Shown: positions 53,347-62,614 of the stretch, in pieces
How the letters are laid out: each line of letters starts with the position of its first letter
Numbering within the stretch: position 1 is the stretch's first letter
From: Gammaproteobacteria bacterium
GTDB taxonomy: Bacteria > Pseudomonadota > Gammaproteobacteria > JABDBA01
Assembly (NCBI GenBank): GCA_013288885.1
Contig: JABDBA010000002.1
Span: 45,930-109,929, forward strand
Direction: 5' to 3'
DNA length: 64,000 bases
Translations under genes and position numbers: made by a program
The notes under the pieces: model-generated
What the model was told of the DNA's origin: nothing
Database searches by the model: none
Seen by the model: only the letters and a program-made list of their open reading frames with translations

Positions 53347-56052
53347 CTAAGCTGCGACCAGCGCTAAACTTTTGGCGGCCGTTGGTGCTTTAGCTCTATT
53401 GTCGGTAGTCGTTTCTTCCCCTCGGCTTGGCACGCTTGCTGTAGAAGCGCTTGCTGTAGCAGCGCTCGCTGGCAATGGCACAGGAGGCGTTATACTTCTA
53501 ACCGCTGCACTAAGAAAAGAATCGCTAGGGAGTTGTTGTACCACGGGCGGCGGCGCACCTTCTCTTGGTACATCTACGATCGCATCTCCTCTTGTTGCCG
53601 GAAATAGATTGTCACCACCGGTTACAAGTGCTGAAGCATCTTGCTTTACTTCTGCTGCTATTACTACTGAAACAGTAGCAACTGCTTGCGGATTTGGTTT
53701 TGCACTAATAACAGCTAATGTCGGCAGTGTATTAGGAAGCGAAACACTACTACTCCCTGAGGCAGTCGTCATAGATACAGTGTTTGCTGTTACTAGTGGT
53801 GTTACTTGAACAAGGCCTGGTTGCATATCAATATCGTCGGGTACTGGTATCACAACATCTTGTACATCTCCAGCAGGAGGAGCAGAAGGTAATGTTCCCT
53901 GCTCATCACTTGTAGTGCGTGGCATTTGCTGCTGTTCACCAGGAAGCAATTTTTCAAGGACAGCAATTTTTTTATTGATTTCCTGAACTTCTGCATTTTG
54001 TTCAGGTGGTAAGCCTTCGCTCTGCTCTGCTTCTATTGTCTTCTGTTGAGTTCGGTAATAGTCGATCAAAGCATTGGCAGCTTTCACCGCAGCTGTTTTA
54101 TTATGTTTTGTATGGGGCAATTCAGCAGCCATATGAAAGTGCTTTAAAGTTTTCGTTAGATAATATTCATCATCAACAATTCTTAGCCGCTCACAGACCT
54201 GGCCTAACAACAATTGAAAACCAGCATAGCGATGGCCATTTTTATTGCTCACTGCATTTTTATGTTTATCTTCTAAATGTTTTAACACTTCATCAGGAAA
54301 ATCTTGTAATGCGAGTGCCATTTGATAAATGGCTTCATCGCGCCCTTCTATTGCTGTGGCAATTTCTTTTTCTTCACTGCTGTCGGTGCTGTCGATAATT
54401 TCCTTATAAAGGGAAATCGCTTTTCTTGAACGGTGTATAGTAAAGCCTGGATCTTCAGCTAATGAGGTCTTTGCTTGATGTAAATAGCAGCTTGCTAGCG
54501 CTTGCCTATGTTTATTTTTTAATGCAGTGAGCTGCCCTATCATTGGCTTAAATATTAACGCGCCTGAAATTTTATCGATATTACTTGTTAACGATTCAAG
54601 TTGTTTTATTGCATCTTGTGCCGTCGATTGTTTAAAGGAAGTTAATGGTTCTGCTATAGCGAACTGATATGCTTTTGCTAGAGATTCAATGGCACCTAAG
54701 CAGTATTGCGTGGCTTTCCCAGCTTTAAATTGAGATAGCTTAGCTGGAATGGTTTTGCCGACTTCAACGTCTAATTGTCTTTCGTAACACTCAGCAATCC
54801 GTAAGTGAATGAGATGGGAAAATTCTGGTTGTTGCCCAAGCGCGGCGTTGAAATCTGTAAGTGCTTGCCTATAATCACCCTTGGTTTTCCAATGGTATCC
54901 TTTCGACAAATGATTGTAGACTGTATCATTATAGGTTGCTAAAAGGTCACCTTTAAAACCATCGTCGGGGCCCTCATCATCTCGGGGTTTTGCATCTTCA
55001 AAAAATTTGCTTTCGTAGCGTGCGGAAGTTTTAGCTGGCGGCGCGGCAGATTCAATACATTCTTTTGCTTTGGTAACATTAGGGTTGCTTTTTGGCATTT
55101 CATACGGTCGTGGCTCTTTTATGGCTCCTACTACCCCCATGTATCTGACCATTAATTTTAATACGTCTATTCTTTCAGCTTTTGTTGTTTGATCAACGCA
55201 GTTTGCGGTGAGGAAACAAAATAGATCAAAGTGGTCCTGCTGTCGATCAATACGTTCAGCATCAGCAAACCAAATTTGGTTTGCTATTGAAGCAAATTTT
55301 TTTTGGGTAATTTTTTGTGTATTATTCCAGCCATGTAATTGACATAGAATGTCAAAAAATTTTTGATAATCATTTTTTAAAGGCATAAATTTTCTAGGGG
55401 GAGTTGCAGTGTCTCCTTTGCTTTCTCCTTGAGTATTATCGTATTCACATATTGCAATATACGCTAAAAACTTTGTTCTGTACCCCCTCTCGCTATCCCT
55501 GAAGGGTAGAGATGTTAATTGTTGTATCGCTTTTTCAGCGGTATCAAGGCTTCCTCCCTGAGAGTCAAAAAGAGGTGAGGGTTGTTGTTGCAGAGTAGAG
55601 AGATAGAGTGTAAATTTCATTCTTGCGTGGTCGCAATCTTTATCCGGTAAGGTAAAGTCGACGTGGGGCACCTGCGGAGCCGCTGCTATTTGCGCATAAT
55701 ATACACCAAGATAATAAGCTGCAGTAGTTGCCTCAGCAAAGTCTTTGGCGGAAGTGCATTCGGTAAGATACTTAAGTACATTTTTTTTATCGCTGTCTTT
55801 TTCAGGTTTAAATAAATCGCCAAAACTCAGCAAAACAGATGCCAAAGCAAGTTTGGCTTGGGGGTTATCGTTTTTTGCCTCTGCTAATTTTTGTAATTCT
55901 CTATATTCTGTTGATTCTCTAATGGGTTTTTTGGGGAGTGGTACGCTGCCATAATCTTTTTGTAATTTATTGTGGAGTTGATAAGCTTTTGGAATTTCAT
56001 TTTGTGCGGAATTGGGAGGTGCTTTTCCAGAGGTCTTTGATGATGCTAACAT
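53347..56052 (-). CDS. TPR-type accessory protein B of the array (901 residues)
   Basis: N-terminus NEIPKAYQLHNKLQKDYGSV as in C. The array signatures ILCQLHGWNNTQKIT (middle) and GRDEAIYQMALALQDFPDEV...NAVSNKNGHRYAGFQLLLG (about residue 590-630) are present. TPR-like helical pairs include GDYRQALTDFNAALGQQPEFSHL. The last 200 residues are a flexible A/P/S/V-rich tail (VATVSVVIAAE, then GDAIVDVPREGAPPPV and PVPLPASAATASASTASVPS) almost identical to that of C. There is no signal peptide or membrane helix. It is an effector-like scaffold by architecture only. Confidence 0.77.
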   Translation of the reverse strand: MLASSKTSGKAPPNSAQNEIPKAYQLHNKLQKDYGSVPLPKKPIRESTEYRELQKLAEAKNDNPQAKLALASVLLSFGDLFKPEKDSDKKNVLKYLTECTSAKDFAEATTAAYYLGVYYAQIAAAPQVPHVDFTLPDKDCDHARMKFTLYLSTLQQQPSPLFDSQGGSLDTAEKAIQQLTSLPFRDSERGYRTKFLAYIAICEYDNTQGESKGDTATPPRKFMPLKNDYQKFFDILCQLHGWNNTQKITQKKFASIANQIWFADAERIDRQQDHFDLFCFLTANCVDQTTKAERIDVLKLMVRYMGVVGAIKEPRPYEMPKSNPNVTKAKECIESAAPPAKTSARYESKFFEDAKPRDDEGPDDGFKGDLLATYNDTVYNHLSKGYHWKTKGDYRQALTDFNAALGQQPEFSHLIHLRIAECYERQLDVEVGKTIPAKLSQFKAGKATQYCLGAIESLAKAYQFAIAEPLTSFKQSTAQDAIKQLESLTSNIDKISGALIFKPMIGQLTALKNKHRQALASCYLHQAKTSLAEDPGFTIHRSRKAISLYKEIIDSTDSSEEKEIATAIEGRDEAIYQMALALQDFPDEVLKHLEDKHKNAVSNKNGHRYAGFQLLLGQVCERLRIVDDEYYLTKTLKHFHMAAELPHTKHNKTAAVKAANALIDYYRTQQKTIEAEQSEGLPPEQNAEVQEINKKIAVLEKLLPGEQQQMPRTTSDEQGTLPSAPPAGDVQDVVIPVPDDIDMQPGLVQVTPLVTANTVSMTTASGSSSVSLPNTLPTLAVISAKPNPQAVATVSVVIAAEVKQDASALVTGGDNLFPATRGDAIVDVPREGAPPPVVQQLPSDSFLSAAVRSITPPVPLPASAATASASTASVPSRGEETTTDNRAKAPTAAKSLALVAA
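53421..53735. repeat. Near-identical C-terminal cassette, copy in gene B
   Basis: Encodes the A/P/S/V-rich tail of protein B. It matches 56320-56650 in gene C with long identical stretches (for example from CTCGGCTTGGCACGCTTGCT on), far above the similarity of the rest of the two genes. Confidence 0.85.
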
Positions 56053-56153
56053 TAAATTAACTCCTATAAATTAGTTGTTTACAGTCGAGTTCTTTATTTC
56101 CCTTTGGATAAAAGGGCGAGCCTAAGTTCCACCCTATACTAACTTAGTTTTAC

Positions 56154-56181
56154 TTTAAAGTAAATATATGGGTGGTTCCAG
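56154..56181 (-). promoter_or_regulatory. Conserved upstream sequence of array gene B
   Basis: On the minus strand CCACCCATATATTTACTTTA and on into AAGTAAAACTAAGTTAG, ending in TAGTATAGG as a -10 candidate. The match to 53305-53332 covers about 25 bases. Confidence 0.45.
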
Positions 56182-56197
56182 CTACCTTTACTGTGTC

Positions 56198-56233
56198 ATT
56201 GCGAGGCGACCGGGGTTTGATCGCCGTGGCAAT
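56198..56233. repeat. Palindrome of the GTCATTGCGAGGCGA type
   Basis: ATTGCGAGGCGA and TCGCCGTGGCAAT form an imperfect hairpin just after the stop region of gene C. It resembles a widespread bacterial intergenic repeat; only one copy is seen here. Confidence 0.6.
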
Positions 56234-56245
56234 CTTTTCATTACC

Positions 56246-59194
56246 CTATGGAGCAAGCATCAATTTTTTGGCGTGCGTTTGTTTTTTTGTGCTATCTGTA
56301 TCAGCAGATGTTTGTTCTCCTCGGCTTGGCACGCTTGCTGTAGAAGCGCTTGCTGTAGCAGCGCTCGCTGGCAATGGCACAGGAGGAGTTAGTTCTCTCA
56401 ATCCTTTACTAAGAAAAGAATCGCTAGGGAGTGGTTGTGGCGCCACGGGCGGCGGCGCACCTTCTCTTGGTACATCTACGATCGCATCTCCTCTGGTTGC
56501 CAGAAGTAGCTTGTCACTACTACTATCAGTTATAGGTGCTGAAGTATCTTGTTTTGCTTCTGCTGCTATTACTACTGAAACAGTAGCAACTGCTTGCGGA
56601 GTCGGTTTCGCAATAATAGCAGCTAATGCAACCTGTGTATTAGGAAGTGGGTTACTACTAGTTTCTGAAGGAGTGGCCATAGGCGCCGCCGCTGGATTTA
56701 CAGGTGTAGACATTACTGGTGCAGTACCTGGTGCGTAAGCAGAAGGTGGAGTATGTTCCAGTGATCCTTCTTGATGTTTGTCATCCAACTCTGGTGCACT
56801 GGGAATTATATTTTTATACCTTTGAAGTTTGGCTGCTATGTCTCTAATAAGCTTATTTAAAGATATTATGCTTTCATCGGCTCCTGTAGGGATAGCTGGT
56901 TTTGCTGAAAGTTCTTGTTTTAATTTCGCCAATTGACTTTCATAATAAGGCATTAAAAAACCGACTGCTTCTTTTAAGATGTTTTCATGTTGATTAGGTG
57001 GTCCGTTAGTAACGTTATCATAGTATTTTAGGGCTTGCTGTAAATTATAGTCTTTATCTTTATTGCCTGGAGTAGTTAATGACATATAGGCTTTGGCAAG
57101 CAGAAGTTGAAACTCACAAAATTTATGCCCTTGTCTATTGCTTACAGTGTTAGCATGAGTCTCTTCTAAAGTTTCTATTACTTTTTCGGGAGAATCTTTA
57201 AGTATCAAAGCCAACTGGTAAATAGCTTCATCGCGCCCTCTTTCGGCTGTTGCTAACTCTTCTATTTTATCTCTGCTTGTAGTTTCGACAAGCAGTTTAT
57301 AAATGTCAATCGCTTTCTTTGAAAAAGCTATCAGAGTAGATATATCTTTTTTAAAAGGAGAAGCAGTTATCTCATCCAGATAATATTTCCCTAAAGCAAA
57401 ATTATATTTTCTTTTAAGTGGATTAAGTAATCGCATTGGTAATTTGGAATTATCAATAGCTGATTTGCAAGATACTAGATGCTCAGCTAGTTTTTGTGAA
57501 ATAAGCTGTTTAGAAAGAGTACGCGGCGGTGACAAAATAGCCCGGTGGATTTTTTGTAGATGCTCAATATAATCATTACAATAAGCACTGATTTCATCGT
57601 CACTCTTCTCACCCCTGATTACAGCGCTATAAAGAGCAGCGTCATAACAAATAGCAATTTCATTATGTATAATGTGTGACAATTCTGGTTGTTGCTCAAG
57701 TGCTTTTTTGAAGTATTCAATAGCGCTAAGATGAATACTTTTCTTCCGATAAGAATAAGCCTTAGATAAATCGGAATATTTGCTTTCTTGATGGTTATGT
57801 AAAAATTGAGTATCAAAATTAAGAATAACTGGTTGGTAATTCCCTCGTTCATCTTGATATCGACCTTCATCTCTACCATTATAATGTATGTCATCGCCAT
57901 ATCTGATCGACGATTCATCTTGTAAATAAATAACTTGTGCAAAAAAATTAGATGATCTATCAAATGTTTTGGCATTACCATGTCGGTGTAGCCAGTATGC
58001 GTGGGCATAGAGGTCATCTTTGCAGCGTTCAGGCAATAATCCACCTAGTTTTTCTTGCGTATCATTATCAAGAACCCTTAGGTAGGTATGGGAAATTTCT
58101 TGTAGCCAAAATGCATCTTCGGTATCACTCGTTGGTTTTTTAAGAGTGGCTAAGGCTTCAATAACGCAGGCAATGGCTTTAACGATAGTAGGGCGTGTTT
58201 TTTCTTTTGCTTCCAGACTAGTTATGATACGTTTTAAAGCAGCTATTCTTTGCGTTTTTATTGCTTCATTGGCGCAATGGCTAGTGATTTCGCAAAACAG
58301 GGTGAGTTGATCTACGCAAAGCCTAGGATCATCATTCCAGGTTTTAGCGGTTTTTGCGACAAATTCTTCAACGGGCATCATCGGTTCACGCCAGCCATGT
58401 AATTGGCATACAGATTTATAAAAACCTTCTGGAAATTCTAACTCTGCTGCAGCGTCGGCAAGTTGTTTATCAAGCGTTGAATCGGTTTTAGCTTCATCGG
58501 CGTTACTTTTTTGGTTCGCTTGTTTATTTGCAAGGTATTCATAAGCAGTAGTTAATACTAATAATAATTGGTCGGGTAGAGAAACAGGCGTTTTTGATGT
58601 GAATGCTTTTTTCTTTAAAACCTCAAGTAATACAGCTTCTATAACCATTGTATGGCTATCAATTTTCGAACCATCTAGATACTGTAGATAGGGTGGTTTC
58701 GATGAACCAGGTGTAAAAAGGGCTTTATGAAAAAATCGCATGGCGTCTATTGTGCATTGGTTTACATTGCGGCTAGTTTTTTCTTGCCCAGGGGTATGAA
58801 ACCCACGTAAATTGCAGGTACCTTGATAAAAGAGAGCAATATCTCTGTCTGCAAAGTTTTGATCACTAGTGCATTCAGATAAATATGTCAATACAAGTGC
58901 TCTCTCCGCGCGCTCTTCAGCAGTTAGAGCACCGCTTTTCTTCATACCCAAAATAATTAAGGCCAGAGCCATCGCCAATTTTGCTGCAAGATTTTTCGGG
59001 TCTTGCGCTAGTTTTTGTAATTCTATAAATCCAGGTGCTTTTTTGAATGAAGGTATTACAGGCGCTTTAGTTGGTTTTGCTTTGCTGTTAGCCGCGTCAT
59101 CTGTTTTTTTATCGTCTGGCTTTGTTGCAAAATCTTTTTGTAATTTGTTATGCAGTTCATAAGGGGATAATGGGGTTTTTTTCGTGCCGAGCAT
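56246..59194 (-). CDS. TPR-type accessory protein C of the array (982 residues)
   Basis: The longest member. N-terminus SPYELHNKLQKDFATK, array signatures VCQLHGWREPMMPVEEFVAKT and GRDEAIYQLALILKDSPEKV...NTVSNRQGHKFCEFQLLLA, TPR-like pairs (SIHLSAIEYFKKALEQQPELSH), and the A/P/S/V-rich tail shared with B. A possible caspase-free, scaffold-like helical protein; no enzymatic motif is visible. The start at 59194 (MLGTKKTPL) has the ribosome binding site AGGAGA. Upstream, TTAAACTTTAATGTA precedes TGA-TATTAT, a loose relative of the PmrA-like boxes. Confidence 0.77.
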   Translation of the reverse strand: MLGTKKTPLSPYELHNKLQKDFATKPDDKKTDDAANSKAKPTKAPVIPSFKKAPGFIELQKLAQDPKNLAAKLAMALALIILGMKKSGALTAEERAERALVLTYLSECTSDQNFADRDIALFYQGTCNLRGFHTPGQEKTSRNVNQCTIDAMRFFHKALFTPGSSKPPYLQYLDGSKIDSHTMVIEAVLLEVLKKKAFTSKTPVSLPDQLLLVLTTAYEYLANKQANQKSNADEAKTDSTLDKQLADAAAELEFPEGFYKSVCQLHGWREPMMPVEEFVAKTAKTWNDDPRLCVDQLTLFCEITSHCANEAIKTQRIAALKRIITSLEAKEKTRPTIVKAIACVIEALATLKKPTSDTEDAFWLQEISHTYLRVLDNDTQEKLGGLLPERCKDDLYAHAYWLHRHGNAKTFDRSSNFFAQVIYLQDESSIRYGDDIHYNGRDEGRYQDERGNYQPVILNFDTQFLHNHQESKYSDLSKAYSYRKKSIHLSAIEYFKKALEQQPELSHIIHNEIAICYDAALYSAVIRGEKSDDEISAYCNDYIEHLQKIHRAILSPPRTLSKQLISQKLAEHLVSCKSAIDNSKLPMRLLNPLKRKYNFALGKYYLDEITASPFKKDISTLIAFSKKAIDIYKLLVETTSRDKIEELATAERGRDEAIYQLALILKDSPEKVIETLEETHANTVSNRQGHKFCEFQLLLAKAYMSLTTPGNKDKDYNLQQALKYYDNVTNGPPNQHENILKEAVGFLMPYYESQLAKLKQELSAKPAIPTGADESIISLNKLIRDIAAKLQRYKNIIPSAPELDDKHQEGSLEHTPPSAYAPGTAPVMSTPVNPAAAPMATPSETSSNPLPNTQVALAAIIAKPTPQAVATVSVVIAAEAKQDTSAPITDSSSDKLLLATRGDAIVDVPREGAPPPVAPQPLPSDSFLSKGLRELTPPVPLPASAATASASTASVPSRGEQTSADTDSTKKQTHAKKLMLAP
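56320..56650. repeat. Near-identical C-terminal cassette, copy in gene C
   Basis: Partner of 53421-53735. Gene D keeps a shorter, more diverged version of the same tail around 59440-59590. Confidence 0.85.
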
Positions 59195-59297
59195 AGATGG
59201 TATCTCCTATTACTTAGATGGATGTGAGGACTTGGTAAAATAATATCATAGAATTACATTAAAGTTTAACAAAACATTTATGCATGACGAATTAATT

Positions 59298-59343
59298 CTA
59301 GAAGCTATACTGCAACATCAAGCGGGTATTCACTTGCCGCCCA
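59298..59343 (-). pseudogene. Remnant of the 3' end of an OprD-like porin gene
   Basis: On the minus strand the sequence encodes RQVNTRLMLQYSF followed by TAG. This equals the last 13 residues of the porin at 61227-62480, with synonymous changes in the last codons (AGC TTC TAG against AGT TTT TAA). Upstream the match ends abruptly. It lies between genes D and C. Confidence 0.8.
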
Positions 59344-59372
59344 GAGGTTGGCACCAGCCATTTTAAAAAATG

Positions 59373-61130
59373 TTAATTACGGAAGTTTAACGTTGCCAAT
59401 CTTTGAGTAGGCGTTGGTTTTGGTTTAGCTGCATCGGTGGGTGTTGCTCCTTGGCTTGGCACACTTGCCGGAGAACCGGCAGGGAGCGCTGCTGTGGGCG
59501 ACGGCTCCTTTTCTTTTGGTGCTCCCTGGTTTGCACTAATAGCAGCTAATGTAACTTGTGTATTAGGAAGCGGGGCGCTACGACTTTCTAGTGATTTTTT
59601 AAGCTCAGCAATTTTAGCCTTAAGTTCCTCAAGTTTTGCATTTTGTTCGGGTGTTGTACCCGCACTCAGTGAGGCAACAGCTTTAGCGTAGTGCTTTAAA
59701 GCCAGTTCTTGGTTATCTGCATCATCAGCTATTAATTTTTCGTAGGCCTCAGCTAGCAATAATTGAAAATCGCTATAGCGATGGCCCTTTGGATTACTCA
59801 TGGTGTTAGCATGAGTCTGTGCTAAAAGTCCTATTATTGTTTCTGGGAAATCTTTAAATATTAAAGCTAATTGATAAATAGCTTCATCACGTCCTTTTTT
59901 AGCTGCTGTTAACTCTAGTGTGTTATCTCTGCTGGTAGTTCTAACAAGCTGGTCGTGAATAGTAATCGCGCTTCCTGCAAAATCTACCAGAGTAGGCACA
60001 TCTTTTTTAAAAGGAGAAATTGTTATCTCCTCCAGATAGCATTTCCCTAAAAAAAAATTCAGATCTTTTCTTATCGGAATGAATAATTTGTTTGATAGTA
60101 CCTTTGGGTAGTTAGTAAAAGTATTTATAATAAGTGAACGTAATCTAGCTATTACTTCTGATAAAATAAGTTGTTTAGAAGCAGTAGGAGGTTGTGACAA
60201 GGCTGCTTCACGAGCTGCTTGTAAATGCTGAATGGCGCTACTAAACCAAGCGCGGACTTCTTCGAGCTTGACACCTCGATAATTTTTTAGCTGTTTACTA
60301 TAATTTTCTAGTTGATCAATATAACACGAGGCAATTTCTGCGAGTATGATATGTAATAACTCTGGTCGTTTCGTAAGTGCTTGTGTGAAGCAATCTATAG
60401 CTTGCTGATAGTCCCCTTTTTTTCTCCAAACATAAGCTTGAGATAACTCGGAATATTGTGGGTTACTTTGATAAGCACTTAAAAATCTATCTTTAAGAAC
60501 AGCGAGATATGAAGTGTCTTCTTCAGCTAATAAATACCAAGCCTGAGCAAAGAAATTTTTTGATTCACGGAGTTTGCGCAATTTCTTTAACCAATGCGCT
60601 TCGGTATAGGGATCGTCTTTACAGCGTTGAGATAACAGCTTATGCAATTTTACTTTCATAGCATCGCTAATAGAATTTAGGTACTTGTTTTCAGCAAGTC
60701 CTTGTAACCAAAAAACTTCTTCAATATCAGCGGTTGATTTTTGGATGGTTAAAGCTTCAATAATGTAAGTAATAATTTTACCGATCTCTGTATTAAAGCC
60801 ATTGCTTTGTTCTGAGTATTTAGTGACGATACCCCTTAAAGCAGCGATTCTTTGCGCTTTTATTGTATCGTTGGCACAATGGGTAGTGAATCCCAAAAGG
60901 AAAGGAAGAATATGGTTAAGGACAGAATAAGAGGTATAAGCTTTAAGGGTTTTTGCGACGAATGCTTCAACCGTTATTGTCGGCTGCTGCCAGCCATGTA
61001 ATTGACAAATGGATTTATGAAAATCTTCTGACAAATTTGATTTTTTTACCTGTTTAAGAAGTTCTTGAGCTAATTCTGCATTAGTTTGGTCGCTTTCTTT
61101 GCTTTCTTTGCTTTCTTGTGGCATAGCCAT
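59373..61130 (-). CDS. TPR-type accessory protein D of the array (585 residues, N-terminally short)
   Basis: Related to protein C over its whole length but lacks the first 240 or so residues, including the YQLHNKLQKD block. It begins with a short K/E/S-rich leader (MAMPQESKESKESDQ) followed by ICQLHGWQQPTITVEAFVAKT. The second signature GRDEAIYQLALIFKDFPETI...NTMSNPKGHRYSDFQLLLA is intact, as are TPR pairs such as GDYQQAIDCFTQALTKRPEL. A short A/P-rich tail ends the protein. The ATG at 61130 has AAGGGG upstream. Probably a duplicate of C that lost its N-terminal part, still in frame. Confidence 0.75.
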   Translation of the reverse strand: MAMPQESKESKESDQTNAELAQELLKQVKKSNLSEDFHKSICQLHGWQQPTITVEAFVAKTLKAYTSYSVLNHILPFLLGFTTHCANDTIKAQRIAALRGIVTKYSEQSNGFNTEIGKIITYIIEALTIQKSTADIEEVFWLQGLAENKYLNSISDAMKVKLHKLLSQRCKDDPYTEAHWLKKLRKLRESKNFFAQAWYLLAEEDTSYLAVLKDRFLSAYQSNPQYSELSQAYVWRKKGDYQQAIDCFTQALTKRPELLHIILAEIASCYIDQLENYSKQLKNYRGVKLEEVRAWFSSAIQHLQAAREAALSQPPTASKQLILSEVIARLRSLIINTFTNYPKVLSNKLFIPIRKDLNFFLGKCYLEEITISPFKKDVPTLVDFAGSAITIHDQLVRTTSRDNTLELTAAKKGRDEAIYQLALIFKDFPETIIGLLAQTHANTMSNPKGHRYSDFQLLLAEAYEKLIADDADNQELALKHYAKAVASLSAGTTPEQNAKLEELKAKIAELKKSLESRSAPLPNTQVTLAAISANQGAPKEKEPSPTAALPAGSPASVPSQGATPTDAAKPKPTPTQRLATLNFRN

Positions 61131-61226
61131 AAATGTCCCCTTATAATAAGCTGATAATCAATATACATTATGCACCAATTTACCATTATTTTAAAGTAAA
61201 CTTGTTGGTTATGGTATAGGGGGAAG

Positions 61227-62480
61227 TTAAAAACTATACTGCAACATCAAGCGGGTATTCACTTGCCGCCCACGGGGGTCGTTGCTGTTGAGGATGCTGG
61301 TGCGGTCGCGGATGGATAAACCTTTTAACACCCCGACAAATTTATATTGAATATCTAAATTGCCTTCGCTGCTGTCAGGCATTTGTGGATTTGTGTAATA
61401 TTTGGCGAAGCTGGGGGTGATATTAAGTTGATGATTGAATGCAAAAAAAGTCAGCGCGAATTTTACCGCATCACCGGGCGCTTTTTCAATCAGACCTGCA
61501 AGCATTTGAGTGGTGTAAAGTGGATCGGTAGCATAGCCGGTGGTGTAGGGCGAAACGATATCGCCGTTGTGAAAAGCATTATCTTCAGCAAATATTTTAT
61601 TATAAGCAACAGTGGCACGAATATAATTATTTTCAACACCGGCTAAAGCACCAAATGCACTGGCATCGGGGCCTTTGCCAGTCGTTTGTTGAATTAAATT
61701 ATTGCCGGTGGAATTTTCGCGTAATAATTGCAAACCAAATACCGGATTAAATATGGTTGAAGTTTTTAAAGTATACGTGTTGTTGTTATACAGCATTCTG
61801 GCAAAATCATAAAATTGATAATACCAAATTTCACTATTGAGGTCTTTTATTTTTACCGTGCTGGCAAAGGCGAGTGCACCATTATCAGTGGTTTTGCCTA
61901 ATGCCGGTATCGGTGTGCCGCCGATAATTTCAGGGTTATACAGATTGACGCTAGCAAAACTGTTGTTAGTACGGCTCTTAAAACCGATCGTTCTTAAAGC
62001 AGTCAATGTCCAATAATCATTGATGGCATAAGTGCTGAAAAGACCTTGATAAGTCGCTGGAATCATGCGCGAATCAGAAGGCCCTAACCACGGGGTGTCG
62101 ATGAGTTGGTTACCAGCGCGAATTAATAAATTATCGTTTTTAAACTGCGCAAACGCTTGGCCGAGTGCGTTGACCGCTTTCCCCGGTAGCGTAGCGTCAT
62201 AACGTAATGGATTGCTGCTGTTTAAGCCCAAGGGTTGTGCAGTATAAAATGTGGTTTCGATTTGAAAATATTTAAATATCGGTGCGGTTTCTAAATTGAT
62301 TGCGCCACCGAAAGAATAAGTGTGTTCGCTCGGTGCATTGCTAAAACCGCGCTCGAAATAATAGCTGCGCAAATCGCCAGAGACGTTGATTAGGTTATCG
62401 ATGTTAAAGCCATCGTCAGCCAAAGCTTTGTTGCTGAGGAAGATTAAGCTGATTAATACAAGGTGTTTTATTTTTTTCAT
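61227..62480 (-). CDS. OprD-like outer-membrane porin
   Basis: 417 residues. A signal peptide (KKIKHLVLISLIFLSNKALA, cleavage before DDG) leads to a beta-barrel of alternating hydrophobic strands; the C-terminal residue is Phe (LMLQYSF), the BAM recognition signal. The blocks YYFERGFSNAPSEHTYSFGG and GNQLIDTPWLGPSDSRMIPA resemble the OprD family of substrate-specific porins. The ATG at 62480 (MKKIKHL) is chosen for the signal peptide. It probably lets small molecules through the outer membrane; the substrate is unknown. Confidence 0.87.
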   Translation of the reverse strand: MKKIKHLVLISLIFLSNKALADDGFNIDNLINVSGDLRSYYFERGFSNAPSEHTYSFGGAINLETAPIFKYFQIETTFYTAQPLGLNSSNPLRYDATLPGKAVNALGQAFAQFKNDNLLIRAGNQLIDTPWLGPSDSRMIPATYQGLFSTYAINDYWTLTALRTIGFKSRTNNSFASVNLYNPEIIGGTPIPALGKTTDNGALAFASTVKIKDLNSEIWYYQFYDFARMLYNNNTYTLKTSTIFNPVFGLQLLRENSTGNNLIQQTTGKGPDASAFGALAGVENNYIRATVAYNKIFAEDNAFHNGDIVSPYTTGYATDPLYTTQMLAGLIEKAPGDAVKFALTFFAFNHQLNITPSFAKYYTNPQMPDSSEGNLDIQYKFVGVLKGLSIRDRTSILNSNDPRGRQVNTRLMLQYSF

Positions 62481-62541
62481 GAAGCCAAGATAACAAAGAA
62501 TTCTTACAAGAATATGACAAAGGATGGTGCCAGGCTGAAGG

Positions 62542-62614
62542 ATGGTGCCACGTCTGGAATAAGGAATAAGGAAACAGCACAATCCCTTATTCCTTATTCC
62601 AGACGTGGCACCAT
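62542..62614. repeat. Family 3 palindromic element, copy 3
   Basis: ATGGTGCCACGTCTGGAATA and its complement form perfect arms. Extra truncated ends (GGATGGTGCCAGG, GCTTGGCACCATCAGC) flank it on both sides, to about 62522 and 62645. It reaches into the 3' end of rlmJ. Confidence 0.95.
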
